This document shows positions 25,061 through 33,794 of a stretch of DNA of 64,000 nt, one piece after another. Origin of the DNA: Streptomyces bottropensis ATCC 25435 (GTDB lineage: Bacteria; Actinomycetota; Actinomycetes; Streptomycetales; Streptomycetaceae); NCBI RefSeq assembly GCF_000383595.1, contig NZ_KB911581.1, forward strand, positions 682,001 to 746,000, given 5' to 3'. The notes beneath the pieces were generated by a model that was not told the DNA's origin, did no database searches, and saw only the letters and a list, made by a program, of their open reading frames with translations. Position 1 is the stretch's first letter. Each line of letters begins with the position of its first letter. The translations under genes and the position numbers were made by a program.

Positions 25061-25104
25061 GGAACCTAGCGGGGTGACCGTGCGTTGATAGCTTTGGTCA
25101 CCCC
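25061..25104 (+). promoter_or_regulatory. ECF-sigma-like promoter and dyad upstream of dedA
   Basis: GGAAC (25061-25065), N18, GTT (25084-25086) fits the SigR/SigE-type promoter pattern. GGGGTGACC (25071-25079) is inversely repeated as GGTCACCCC (25096-25104) across the -10 region. Both readings are inference from pattern. Confidence 0.4.
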
Positions 25105-25175
25105 TGTGGGTCCCACCGCCGTGGGTCCCCACCCAAAGGCCCGCACTTTCTCTCACCCCCCAGGAGCCCGGAACC

Positions 25176-26138
25176 GTGACGACGATCGCCCTCGGACCGA
25201 GCTGGTTGGATCCGGACTATCTGCTCGACTCGTTCGGTATCTGGGGCCTGCTCCTGATCGTGTTCGCCGAGTCCGGCCTCCTCATCGGCTTCTTCCTGCC
25301 GGGCGACTCGCTGCTGTTCACGGCGGGCATGCTGATCACCGCCAAGACGCTGGACTTCCCGCTGTGGCTGGCCATCGTGCTCATCTGCGTCGCCGCGATC
25401 CTGGGTGACCAGGCGGGCTACATGTTCGGCAAGAAGGTGGGCCCCTCGCTGTTCAAGCGGCCGGACTCCCGCCTGTTCAAGCAGGAGAACGTCACCAAGG
25501 CACACGAGTTCTTCGAGAAGCACGGGCCCAAGTCCCTGATCCTGGCCCGCTTCGTGCCGATCGTGCGCACCTTCACGCCGATCATCGCCGGCGTCAGCGG
25601 CATGAAGTACCGCACGTTCCTCATCTTCAACATCGTCGGCGGCGTCCTCTGGGGCGCGGGCGTCACCCTGCTCGGTTCCTGGCTCGGGCAGATCGAGTTC
25701 GTCCGCAAGAACATCGAGGCGATGCTCCTCCTGATCGTCCTCATCTCCGTGCTTCCGATCGTCTTCGAGCTCCTCAAGGCGAGGAAGGCGAAGAAGAACC
25801 GCCCCTCGCAGTCGGAACAGCCCCCCGCCGCCCCGGCCATGGACGACGCGACGACCCAGCTCCGCCGCATCCCGTCCTCCGACCAGCCCCAGCAGCAGCC
25901 GTACGACCCCGACCAGGGCTACGACAACCAGGGTTACCAGCAGCAGAATTACGGCAACCAGGGCTACCCGCAGCAGGGCTACGGCAACCAGGGGCACCAG
26001 AGCGAGCAGGGCCACCAGGACTACGGCTACCAGCAGCCCCAGCAGCAGCCGTACGCCCAGCAGTACCCCCAGGGCAACCAGTACCCCCCGCAGCAGAACC
26101 AGCAGGGCTACCAGGGCCAGGACTACCCGCAGTACTGA
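25176..26138 (+). CDS. DedA-family membrane protein with Gln/Tyr-rich tail
   Basis: 320 residues. The N-terminal 200 are a DedA/SNARE-associated (VTT) core: hydrophobic segments around GIWGLLLIVFAESGLLIGFFLPGDSLLF, LAIVLICVAAILGDQAGYMFG, the conserved ILARFVPIVRTFTPIIAGVSGM motif, and a last helix MLLLIVLISVLPIVFELL. DedA proteins are undecaprenyl-phosphate or lipid flippases. The last 85 residues are a Q/N/Y/G tract (repeated NQGYQQQ, YGNQGYPQQGY units), prion-like and unusual for the family. GTG 25176 follows CCAGGAGCC. Confidence 0.9.
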   Translation: MTTIALGPSWLDPDYLLDSFGIWGLLLIVFAESGLLIGFFLPGDSLLFTAGMLITAKTLDFPLWLAIVLICVAAILGDQAGYMFGKKVGPSLFKRPDSRLFKQENVTKAHEFFEKHGPKSLILARFVPIVRTFTPIIAGVSGMKYRTFLIFNIVGGVLWGAGVTLLGSWLGQIEFVRKNIEAMLLLIVLISVLPIVFELLKARKAKKNRPSQSEQPPAAPAMDDATTQLRRIPSSDQPQQQPYDPDQGYDNQGYQQQNYGNQGYPQQGYGNQGHQSEQGHQDYGYQQPQQQPYAQQYPQGNQYPPQQNQQGYQGQDYPQY

Positions 26139-26167
26139 ACGGCCAAGGCCCCGTGCCCCGCTCTTGC

Positions 26168-26214
26168 GGGGCGCGGGGAACCGAGCGAACCACCGCGACG
26201 TACCCGCACCCGCC
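26168..26214. repeat. Dispersed GGGGCGCGGGG repeat copy between dedA and thrE
   Basis: GGGGCGCGGGGAAC followed by GCGA, CCACCGCGACG and ACCCGCACCCGCC; same order of blocks as the 22527 copy. A short GC hairpin (CCCCGCTCTTGCGGGG) adjoins it on the left. Lies between convergent genes, so probably terminator-like. Confidence 0.6.
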
Positions 26215-26245
26215 GACGCGCCCGTACCCCCGAGCCCTCAGGCGC

Positions 26246-27973
26246 TCAGAAACCCCTGGTGCGCTTCGCGGCCTTGCGCCCCGCCCGCGCGGCACCCGGC
26301 AGGAACAGCCGGAACACCTCGGACCCGAGGTTCACCCCGATGGCGATGGCCATCGCCAGCGCCGCCGCCTTGGTCAGCGACACCAGCCCCGCGTCCACGT
26401 CGTTCTGCGCGAACGCCAGCAGCCCGAAGTACGTCGCCGACCCCGGCAGCAGCGGCCCGATCGCCGCCGTCGTGTAGGGCAGCGCGGAGGCGAACCGGTA
26501 CCGCGACAGCAGCTGCCCGAACAGACCCACCAGCCCCGCGGCCACCGCCGTGGAGGCCACCGGTGAGATCCCGCCCGCTTCGTGCATGGCCCCGTACACG
26601 GCCCAGGCGACACCCCCGTTGAGGGTCACCGCCAACACGGTGGATCGTTCCTGCTGGAGCAGCACCGCGAAGGTCAGCGACAGCAGCATCGAGGCCCCGA
26701 GCTGCAACAGCGGCCGGTCCGCGCTGCCGAGCGCCGCGTCCGGGTTCAGCTCGGCGCCCACCTTCACCCCGAAGTACAGGACGAGCAGCACCCCCGCCAC
26801 GATGCCCACGAAGAGGTACATGACCTCCAGGAGCCGGGCGGAGGCGGTGATGTAGAAGCCGGTGAGTCCGTCCTGCACCCCCGCGACCAGCGCCCGCCCG
26901 GGCAGCAGCGCGAAGAGCCCACCGGTGATCACGGCGGACGCCGCCACGTCCACCTGCGTCACCGTCAGCGCCACCCCGATCGCCGCCGGGGGCATCGCCG
27001 CCACCAGGAACTGGTAGAACTCCGGCAGCCCACGCCCCGAGCACAGCCAGGCCAGCCGGTCGCCGAGCATCGCGCCCAGCGCGGCGGCGACGAAGACGAC
27101 GACCCCACCGCCGACCAGCAGGGAGGCGGCGCCCGCCAGCAGTCCGCTCGCCCCGGTCAGCGCCCAGCCGGGGTAGGGGTGCCGGTTGCGCCGTATCTCC
27201 GCGAGCCGCCGGTAGGCCTCCTCCAGCGTATGGGCGCTCTCCGGCGTGCTGAGGTCGTCCACCAGCTGGAAGACGGCCGCGAGCCGGGTGTAGTCGGTGG
27301 CCCGGCGCCGGACGATCCGGGCCGCCGTGACCGGGTCGTCCACCAGCGACGGCTGGTAGGTGACCGACAGCTGGGTGAAGGTGACGGTCGGCTCGCAGCG
27401 GTCGAGGCCGTAGGACCGGCACACGGCGAACATCGCCGCCTCCACGTCCTCCGCGCCCTCACCGCCCGCGAGCAGCAGTTCGCCGATGCGCAGGGTGAGG
27501 TCGAGCACGCGCGGCACGGCGGGCCCCGTGTCGCCCTCCGTGCGCGCCGCCGACTCCGGCGCGGGCCGCTCCGCCACCGGCATCCGCAGCATCGTGCGCA
27601 TCCGGTCCTGCCAGGGCACGTCCTTGGTCAGGCTGACGACCGGGACCCCGCCCGGCGGCGTGAACGCGACCGGCGCGTGCCGCGCGCTGTAGGTCCGCGG
27701 CACACTGAACGCGGACCCCTCCTGCTCCGTCGCCACCGGCTCGGGCGGCGCCAGTCCCTCCGGCAGGGCGAACTCGGAGGTCGTCTGTGCCTCCGACTCC
27801 GCCCCGGCGGCCGGTACGTCCAGCCCGGCCGGAACCCTGAACTCCGAGGTCACCGACGCGTCGCCGTCGATCCCCAGGGCCACGCCCACCGGCACGAAAG
27901 CCTCGCTCGCCTCGTCCGACACCGGCTTACGGCCCTCCCCGGGTCCGCGCCTGGCCGGTTCAGTCACTCCCAC
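26246..27973 (-). CDS. Threonine/serine exporter, ThrE family
   Basis: About 575 residues. A 180-residue hydrophilic N-terminus (repeated SEFRVPAGLD / SEFALPEGLA units) precedes the ThrE two-domain core: the DUF1212 part (LDLTLRIGELLLAGGEGAEDVEAAMFAVCRSYGLDRCEPTVTFTQLSVTY) and about ten membrane helices, ending with the YjjB-like half (GVNLGSEVFRLFLPGAARAGRKAAKRTRGF). Exports L-threonine/serine in Corynebacterium. Start uncertain: GTG 27973 has AGGGAG at 9 nt; GTG 27997 and 27967 are alternatives. Confidence 0.88.
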   Translation of the reverse strand: MGVTEPARRGPGEGRKPVSDEASEAFVPVGVALGIDGDASVTSEFRVPAGLDVPAAGAESEAQTTSEFALPEGLAPPEPVATEQEGSAFSVPRTYSARHAPVAFTPPGGVPVVSLTKDVPWQDRMRTMLRMPVAERPAPESAARTEGDTGPAVPRVLDLTLRIGELLLAGGEGAEDVEAAMFAVCRSYGLDRCEPTVTFTQLSVTYQPSLVDDPVTAARIVRRRATDYTRLAAVFQLVDDLSTPESAHTLEEAYRRLAEIRRNRHPYPGWALTGASGLLAGAASLLVGGGVVVFVAAALGAMLGDRLAWLCSGRGLPEFYQFLVAAMPPAAIGVALTVTQVDVAASAVITGGLFALLPGRALVAGVQDGLTGFYITASARLLEVMYLFVGIVAGVLLVLYFGVKVGAELNPDAALGSADRPLLQLGASMLLSLTFAVLLQQERSTVLAVTLNGGVAWAVYGAMHEAGGISPVASTAVAAGLVGLFGQLLSRYRFASALPYTTAAIGPLLPGSATYFGLLAFAQNDVDAGLVSLTKAAALAMAIAIGVNLGSEVFRLFLPGAARAGRKAAKRTRGF

Positions 27974-28036
27974 TTCGCCGCACTCCCTGAACGACACCTC
28001 GACACGCCAGTATGCGCACCGATACGCACCGGCACG

Positions 28037-28079
28037 CGAACGGGCCGCGCGCCCCTCAAGGGGTCACGCGGCCCGTTCG
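28037..28079 (-). terminator. Terminator of ppa
   Basis: 13-bp arms (CGAACGGGCCGCG at 28037-28049 and its complement at 28067-28079) enclosing a smaller CCCC/GGGG hairpin. It lies 27 bp beyond the ppa stop in the direction of transcription. Confidence 0.8.
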
Positions 28080-28106
28080 TGCGATCAGCAGACAAGAGCG
28101 TCGGGG

Positions 28107-28613
28107 TCAGTGACCGCCCTGCTCCTTGAAGCGCAGGTACGACTTCTCGACCTCGGCCTCGGCCTCGGTGCGGCCGACCCAGTCGGCGCCCTCGACGGAC
28201 TTGCCGGGCTCCAGGTCCTTGTAGACCTCGAAGAAGTGCTGGATCTCCAGGCGGTCGAACTCCGAGACGTGGTGGATGTCACGCAGGTGCTCCACCCGCG
28301 GGTCGGTCGCCGGGACGCACAGCAGCTTGTCGTCGCCGCCGGCCTCGTCCGTCATCCGGAACATGCCGATCGCACGGCACTTGATGAGGCAGCCCGGGAA
28401 CGTCGGCTCGTCAAGAATGACCAGCGCGTCCAGCGGGTCGCCGTCCTCGCCGAGAGTGTTCTCGACGAAGCCGTAGTCGGTCGGGTAGGCGGTCGAGGTG
28501 AAGAGTCGACGGTCCAGGCGGATCCGACCGGTCTCGTGGTCCACCTCGTACTTGTTCCGCGAACCCTTCGGAATCTCGATCGTGACGTCGAACTCCACCG
28601 GTGGCTCCTCCAT
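28107..28613 (-). CDS. ppa: Inorganic pyrophosphatase
   Basis: 168 residues, family I soluble pyrophosphatase hydrolysing PPi to phosphate. Substrate/metal motifs: [28 protein letters not shown], and the catalytic DGDPLDALV; later [21 protein letters not shown] and the [12 protein letters not shown] segment. ATG 28613 ([10 protein letters not shown]) has no ribosome-binding site; TATGTG 6 nt upstream may be a -10. Divergent from the carboxypeptidase gene. Confidence 0.97.
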   Translation of the reverse strand: MEEPPVEFDVTIEIPKGSRNKYEVDHETGRIRLDRRLFTSTAYPTDYGFVENTLGEDGDPLDALVILDEPTFPGCLIKCRAIGMFRMTDEAGGDDKLLCVPATDPRVEHLRDIHHVSEFDRLEIQHFFEVYKDLEPGKSVEGADWVGRTEAEAEVEKSYLRFKEQGGH

Positions 28614-28683
28614 GATCAACACATAGTTCTGGTGGTTAAGTGTCCCTCACGCAGGTCGGTGATCGCGAAAGGGGCTGGTGGTC

Positions 28684-30327
28684 GTGCGGGAGCCGAAGGT
28701 CTGGCGGGCCGCGAGACCGCATGTGGCGCGGGTCGCGCGCGGCGTGAAACCGGGGATCGCGCGCGTGGTACGCGCCGTCGAGCCCGGTGCCGCGCGCGTC
28801 GCACAGGTGGTGAAACCCGGCGTCGAACGCGTCACGAGCGCCGTCACGGCACGCTCTTCGCAGCTCGCGGGGAGCGCGAAGAAGCTCACGACCCTCCAGT
28901 TCACCGTCGGCGCGGCCACCCTGGGGCTGGTGCTCTCGGCCGGGGCGGTGACCGCCGCCGGACCCTGGGACTCCTCCGGTCAGCGTACGGCCGAGCGCGC
29001 CTGGGCGGCATCGGGGGCCGACCAGGGTGGCGCAGATCACGGAGGCCGTTCGGGTACGTCGTCCAGCACGGCGGGGGCGCCCAAGCCCGCGCCGAGCGCC
29101 CCCGCCGTGCTGGCCGGCCTCGACGGCGCCTCCGGCGCGAACTCCCTGCCCGCATCCGCCGCCCTGGCCGCCGCCCTGGACCCGTTCCTGAAGGCGCCCG
29201 TCCTGGGCCCCCGCCGCGCGGCCGCCGTGGTCGACGTCGCGACCGGCAAGCGCCTGTACGCCCAGAACGCGGACGACGCCCTGACCCCCGCCTCCACGAC
29301 CAAGATCGCCACGGCTGTCGCCGCCCTCTCGGCGGTCGGCCCCGACCACCGCATCGAGACACGCGCGGTCCTGACGCCCGACTCCACCGAGGTCGTCCTC
29401 GTCGGCGGCGGCGACCCCACCCTCACCGCGCACCAGGACACGGGCGGCTACGCGAGCCTGCGCACCCTCGCCGACGAGACGGCCGCCGCCCTGGACGAGC
29501 GCCACCTGAAAAAGATCACCCTCACCCACGACACCTCCCTCTACGAGGGCCCCGAGCAGCACACCATCGGCGTGAACGGCAACCTCGCCCTGGTCGTCCC
29601 GCTGATGGCCGACGAGGCCCGCCTCGACGACTCCTCCAGCGGCAGCGCGGACCGCGACCCGGACCCGGCGGCGGCCGCCACCGCGACGTTCGCCTCCCTG
29701 CTGGAGGAGCGGGGCGTCACGGTGCGGACCGAGGGCTCCGCGAAGACCCCGAAGGGTGCGAAGGAACTCGCCGCCGTCTCCTCCCCGCCCCTGTCGACCC
29801 TGGTCGAGCGCATGCTCACCCACAGCGACAACGACATCGCCGAGGCCCTGGCCCGCCAGGTCGCGCTCGCGACGGGCGAGCGCCCGAGCTTCGACGGCGG
29901 CGCGGCGGCCATCAAGAAGGAACTGAAGAAGCTCGAACTGCCCCTCGGCGGTGTCGAGTTCGCGGACGGCAGCGGCCTCAGCCGGGGCAACGAACTGACT
30001 CCCGCACTCCTCACCACCCTCCTGGCCAGGTCCGCGGACCCCGACCACCCCGAACTCCGTTCCGTCCTCACCGGCCTCCCCGTCGCCGGCTTCACCGGCA
30101 CCCTCCGCGGCCGCTACCCCAGCGAGGCCACCGGCACCGGCGTCGTCCGCGCCAAGACCGGCACCCTGAGCAACGTGAACACCCTCGCCGGCACGGTCGT
30201 CGACGCCGACGGCCGCCTCCTCGCCTTCGCCTTCCTGGCGACGGAGACCGACATGGCCGACACCGACCTCGCCAAGAAGGCCCTGACCGACGCCACCTCG
30301 ACCCTGGCGACCTGCGGCTGCCGTTGA
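28684..30327 (+). CDS. dacB: D-alanyl-D-alanine carboxypeptidase/endopeptidase (PBP4/DacB type)
   Basis: About 547 residues; trims peptidoglycan side chains. Penicillin-binding motifs are intact: SxxK in ASTTKIATA, SxN in HSDNDIAEAL, KTG in AKTGTLSNVNTLAG. The order with a large insert between SxxK and SxN fits S13 (DacB). A single helix (FTVGAATLGLVLSAGAVTAA, about residues 75-95) anchors it, so residues 1-70 are cytoplasmic. That segment holds three 11-residue repeats (ARVARGVKPGI-type). GTG 28684 lies 9 nt after AGGGG; GTG 28678 is also possible. Confidence 0.9.
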   Translation: MREPKVWRAARPHVARVARGVKPGIARVVRAVEPGAARVAQVVKPGVERVTSAVTARSSQLAGSAKKLTTLQFTVGAATLGLVLSAGAVTAAGPWDSSGQRTAERAWAASGADQGGADHGGRSGTSSSTAGAPKPAPSAPAVLAGLDGASGANSLPASAALAAALDPFLKAPVLGPRRAAAVVDVATGKRLYAQNADDALTPASTTKIATAVAALSAVGPDHRIETRAVLTPDSTEVVLVGGGDPTLTAHQDTGGYASLRTLADETAAALDERHLKKITLTHDTSLYEGPEQHTIGVNGNLALVVPLMADEARLDDSSSGSADRDPDPAAAATATFASLLEERGVTVRTEGSAKTPKGAKELAAVSSPPLSTLVERMLTHSDNDIAEALARQVALATGERPSFDGGAAAIKKELKKLELPLGGVEFADGSGLSRGNELTPALLTTLLARSADPDHPELRSVLTGLPVAGFTGTLRGRYPSEATGTGVVRAKTGTLSNVNTLAGTVVDADGRLLAFAFLATETDMADTDLAKKALTDATSTLATCGCR

Positions 30328-30359
30328 CGTCGGCGAAGCAGGGCGGAGCCGGTGCTTCC

Positions 30360-30404
30360 AGGGGCGCGGAGAACCGCGCGAGCAACCACGAGCCCACCCG
30401 CACC
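30360..30404. repeat. Dispersed repeat copy after dacB
   Basis: AGGGGCGCGGAGAAC, then GCGCGAG, CCACGA and ACCCGCACC, the same block order as the copies at 22527 and 26168. In the 150-bp gap before the metalloprotease gene. Confidence 0.55.
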
Positions 30405-30464
30405 GACCCACGACCCCAGGCACCGCCCGTCCGTCATGGCCTGCCCCAAGCGGCAGCGCTCACG

Positions 30465-30470
30465 TACGGT
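30465..30470 (+). promoter_or_regulatory. -10 element of leaderless metalloprotease promoter
   Basis: TACGGT, 7 nt, ATG 30478; no ribosome-binding site. Confidence 0.55.
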
Positions 30471-30477
30471 TGACAAC

Positions 30478-31602
30478 ATGACTCGTATCGGTGGTGCCGA
30501 GATGGTCGACTGGAATCTCGCGGTGGCGACCGCGACCCGGCTCGTACGGCCGGGCCCCGAGGTGAGCCGCGACGAGGCCAGGGCCATCGTCGCCGAGCTC
30601 CGCCGGCACGCGAAGGCGTCGGAGGAACACGTCCGCGCCTTCACGCGGATGCTGCCCGACACGGGCGACGACACCCCCGTCCTCGTGGTGGACCGGCCCG
30701 GCTGGGTCAGGGCCAACGTGGCCGGCTTCCGGGAGCTGCTGAAGCCGCTGCTGGAGAAGATGGAGGAACGTCGCGGCAACACCCCGGGCGGCGCCGTCCT
30801 CGGCGCGGTCGGCGGCAAGGTCACCGGCGTCGAACTGGGCATGCTCCTGTCGTTCCTGTCCTCCCGGGTCCTCGGTCAGTACGAGACCTTCGCCCCGCCG
30901 ACCCGCGAACTCCCGGCGGGCGAGAACGGCGGGGGCCGACTGCTCCTCGTCGCCCCGAACATCGTGCACGTGGAGCGCGAACTCGACGTCCAGCCCCACG
31001 ACTTCCGCCTCTGGGTGTGTCTGCACGAGGAGACGCACCGGACCCAGTTCACGGCCGTCCCCTGGCTGCGGGACCACCTGGAGGGTGAAATCCAGTCGTT
31101 CCTGGGGGAGACGGAGGTCGATCCCACGACCTTCCTGGAGCGCGTCCGGGAGGCCGCCCAGTCACTCGCGGGTGGCCGGCCCGAGGGAGAGGTGGGCGAC
31201 GACGGTCACTCGATCGTGGAATTGGTGCAGACCCCCGCCCAGCGCGAGATCCTCGGCCGGCTCACCGCCGTCATGTCCCTCCTGGAGGGCCACGCCGACT
31301 ACGTGATGGACGGGGTCGGCCCGGCCGTCGTGCCCTCGGTCGCCGAGATCCGGGAGAAGTTCCAGCAGCGACGGGCCAAGGGTGCCTCCCGCCTGGACCA
31401 GGCCCTGCGCAAGCTGCTGGGCCTGGACGCCAAGCTCAGGCAGTACAGGGACGGCGAGCGGTTCGTTCGGGCGGTCGTCGAACAGGTCGGCATGGACGGT
31501 TTCAACCGCGTCTGGACCTCACCGAACACCCTGCCGACCAAGGCGGAGATCGCCAAACCGGCGGACTGGGTCACACGGGTGCATCGCAAGGCGGAGTCGT
31601 GA
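30478..31602 (+). CDS. Zinc-dependent metalloprotease (DUF2342/coenzyme F420 biosynthesis-associated family)
   Basis: 374 residues. The zinc site HEETH in VCLHEETHRTQFTAVPW (about residue 180) followed by a Glu-rich helix and EGHADYVMDGVG is characteristic of this actinobacterial family of putative metalloproteases; physiological substrate unknown. ATG 30478 (MTRIGGAEMVDWNLAV) is favoured by the -10 hexamer; ATG 30502 is a possible internal start. Followed by tilS on the same strand after 190 bp. Confidence 0.85.
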   Translation: MTRIGGAEMVDWNLAVATATRLVRPGPEVSRDEARAIVAELRRHAKASEEHVRAFTRMLPDTGDDTPVLVVDRPGWVRANVAGFRELLKPLLEKMEERRGNTPGGAVLGAVGGKVTGVELGMLLSFLSSRVLGQYETFAPPTRELPAGENGGGRLLLVAPNIVHVERELDVQPHDFRLWVCLHEETHRTQFTAVPWLRDHLEGEIQSFLGETEVDPTTFLERVREAAQSLAGGRPEGEVGDDGHSIVELVQTPAQREILGRLTAVMSLLEGHADYVMDGVGPAVVPSVAEIREKFQQRRAKGASRLDQALRKLLGLDAKLRQYRDGERFVRAVVEQVGMDGFNRVWTSPNTLPTKAEIAKPADWVTRVHRKAES

Positions 31603-31793
31603 GCCACGCGTGAGCGTGGTGAACGAATCCGGCCTATGGCAGGCAAACGCACCTCCAATCACCCGTCCGAGGGACCGTGAGCGAGGGGTAGGCGTGCAAT
31701 GCTCGGGGAACGGCCCGGTTCTGTCACCATCTACACACTCTGAGTGACCGAACTCGGGCTCACCCCCCGACAATTTCATGAAGGGAACCGGAC

Positions 31794-32960
31794 ATGGGTC
31801 CCCACCCCGCGGTCGCGGCGATACGCCTGGCGGTACGCCGCGTACTCCACGACCTCCTCACCGAACACGACACGAACACCACCCTGCGCGCGCCCGCCCA
31901 CGCGACCCCCGGCGCGCCGTCGGGCACGGGCGCGCGACCGGCGCTCGCGCCGCCTACGGCCGTGCCCCCCACGGCCGGGCCCATCGACGTCCGGCGCAGT
32001 GCGTCCGCGCGCCCGGGGGCGTCCCGCACGGGGGCCGGCGGGGACGAGCGCCCGCTCGTGCTCGTGGCGTGCTCCGGCGGCGCCGACTCCATGGCCCTCG
32101 CCTCCGCCCTCGCCTTCGAGGCGCCCAAGCTCGGCGTCCGCGCCGGCGGCGTCACCGTCGACCACGGTCTGCAGCCCGGCTCCGACCTGCGCGCCGAGGA
32201 AGTCGCCCTGCGCCTGCGCGAACTGGGCCTGGACCCGGTCGAGTCGGTGGCCGTCACCGTCGGCCGCGACGGCGGCCCCGAGGCCGCCGCCCGGGACGCC
32301 CGCTACGCCGCCCTCGACGCCGCGCTGGAACGCCACGGCGGCACCGCCGTCCTGCTCGGCCACACCCGCGACGACCAGGCCGAGACCGTCCTGCTCGGTC
32401 TCGCCCGCGGCTCCGGCATCCGCTCCCTGTCCGGTATGGCCGCGGTCTCGGGGGCCGACGGCCGTTATCGCCGCCCCTTCCTCCAGCTCGACCGGCAGAC
32501 CGCTCGCAAGGCCTGCATGGTCCAGTCGCTGCCCGTCTGGGACGACCCGCACAACGCCGATCCCGCCTACACCCGGTCCAGGCTCCGCCACGAGGGCCTG
32601 CCCGCTCTGGAGAAGGCGCTCGGCAAGGGCGTCGTCGAGGCCCTCGCCCGTACGGCCCGGCTCTCCCGGGACGACGCCGACGCCCTCGACACCTGGGCCC
32701 GTCAGGCCGAGGCGTCCGTCCGCGACGCCGCCGGCCTGCTGGAGTGCGCGAAGCTCTACGCGCTGCCGCCCGCCGTACGCCGCCGGATCCTGCGCCGGGC
32801 CGCCATCGAGGCCGGTGCCCCGGCCGGTTCCCTCTTCGCCCGGCACATCGAGGAGGTCGACCGGCTCATCACCGGCTGGCGCGGTCAGGGGGCCATCAAT
32901 CTCCCCGGCCGGGTCGTCGCCCAGCGCCAGGGTGGCAGACTGGTGATTCGGCAAGGCTGA
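31794..32960 (+). CDS. tilS: tRNA(Ile)-lysidine synthase
   Basis: 388 residues. Converts C34 of the CAU-anticodon isoleucine tRNA to lysidine using ATP and lysine. N-type ATPase PP-loop SGGADSM, then [28 protein letters not shown] and RRPFLQL are diagnostic. The first 80 residues carry an Ala/Pro/Arg-rich insert of about 50 residues before the PP-loop. ATG 31794 follows GAAGGGAA. It precedes hpt and ftsH, a classic bacterial linkage. Confidence 0.95.
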   Translation: MGPHPAVAAIRLAVRRVLHDLLTEHDTNTTLRAPAHATPGAPSGTGARPALAPPTAVPPTAGPIDVRRSASARPGASRTGAGGDERPLVLVACSGGADSMALASALAFEAPKLGVRAGGVTVDHGLQPGSDLRAEEVALRLRELGLDPVESVAVTVGRDGGPEAAARDARYAALDAALERHGGTAVLLGHTRDDQAETVLLGLARGSGIRSLSGMAAVSGADGRYRRPFLQLDRQTARKACMVQSLPVWDDPHNADPAYTRSRLRHEGLPALEKALGKGVVEALARTARLSRDDADALDTWARQAEASVRDAAGLLECAKLYALPPAVRRRILRRAAIEAGAPAGSLFARHIEEVDRLITGWRGQGAINLPGRVVAQRQGGRLVIRQG

Positions 32961-32974
32961 ATCCGGACGCCGAA

Positions 32975-32995
32975 GGGGCCCCTCACACGGGCCCC
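32975..32995 (+). terminator. Weak GC hairpin between tilS and hpt
   Basis: 7-bp stem GGGGCCC/GGGCCCC with a 7-nt loop, just after the tilS stop, no T-run. May attenuate rather than end transcription into hpt. Confidence 0.4.
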
Positions 32996-33055
32996 GGGCT
33001 CCCCGCACGGGGTGCGGGTGTCCGCGAGCGGCCCTGGGACGACCGACCGAAAGTG

Positions 33056-33616
33056 ATGCGGGTGGACGCGAAAGACATGGGTGCCGACCTCAAAGAGGTG
33101 CTCATCACCAAGGAAGAGATCGACGCGAAGCTCGTCGAGCTGGCCGCGAAGATCGACGCGGAGTACGTGGGCAAGGACCTGCTGATCGTCGGAGTCCTCA
33201 AGGGCGCGGTCATGGTCATGGCGGACCTCGCGCGGGCGCTGTCCACCCCGGTCACCATGGACTGGATGGCCGTGTCCTCCTACGGCGCGGGCACCCAGTC
33301 CTCGGGTGTGGTGCGGATCCTCAAGGACCTCGACACCGACATCAAGGGCAAGCACGTCCTGATCGTCGAGGACATCATCGACTCGGGCCTGACCCTGTCG
33401 TGGCTGATCTCCAACCTCGGCTCCCGCGAGCCCGAGTCCCTGAAGATCTGCACCCTGCTGCGCAAGCCCGACGCCGCCAAGGTCGCCATCGACGTGGAGT
33501 GGGTCGGCTTCGACATCCCCAACGAGTTCGTCGTGGGCTACGGCCTCGACTTCGCCGAGAAGTACCGAAACCTCCCGTTCGTCGGTACGCTCGCGCCCCA
33601 CGTCTACGGCGGCTGA
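33056..33616 (+). CDS. hpt: Hypoxanthine phosphoribosyltransferase
   Basis: 186 residues. Purine salvage: hypoxanthine/guanine + PRPP to IMP/GMP. The PRPP-binding motif [17 protein letters not shown], the flexible-loop [15 protein letters not shown] and the purine-binding end [30 protein letters not shown] are complete. ATG 33056; GTG 33053 immediately precedes it. Between tilS and ftsH. Confidence 0.96.
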   Translation: MRVDAKDMGADLKEVLITKEEIDAKLVELAAKIDAEYVGKDLLIVGVLKGAVMVMADLARALSTPVTMDWMAVSSYGAGTQSSGVVRILKDLDTDIKGKHVLIVEDIIDSGLTLSWLISNLGSREPESLKICTLLRKPDAAKVAIDVEWVGFDIPNEFVVGYGLDFAEKYRNLPFVGTLAPHVYGG

Positions 33617-33794
33617 ACAACCCTCGTAAGACGCTCGGGAACCCCAGCGGGTTTCGCGCCGTTGGAGCATGCGAGGACGGGATCGCCGACAGTCCCCTGC
33701 GGCTTCGGGTGACAATGCTGGGGTACCGTCCGAAGAACAGTCTTTTATCAAACTCACTATGGCAGGAGGGACGGGGCGGCACCGCTCCGTATGG

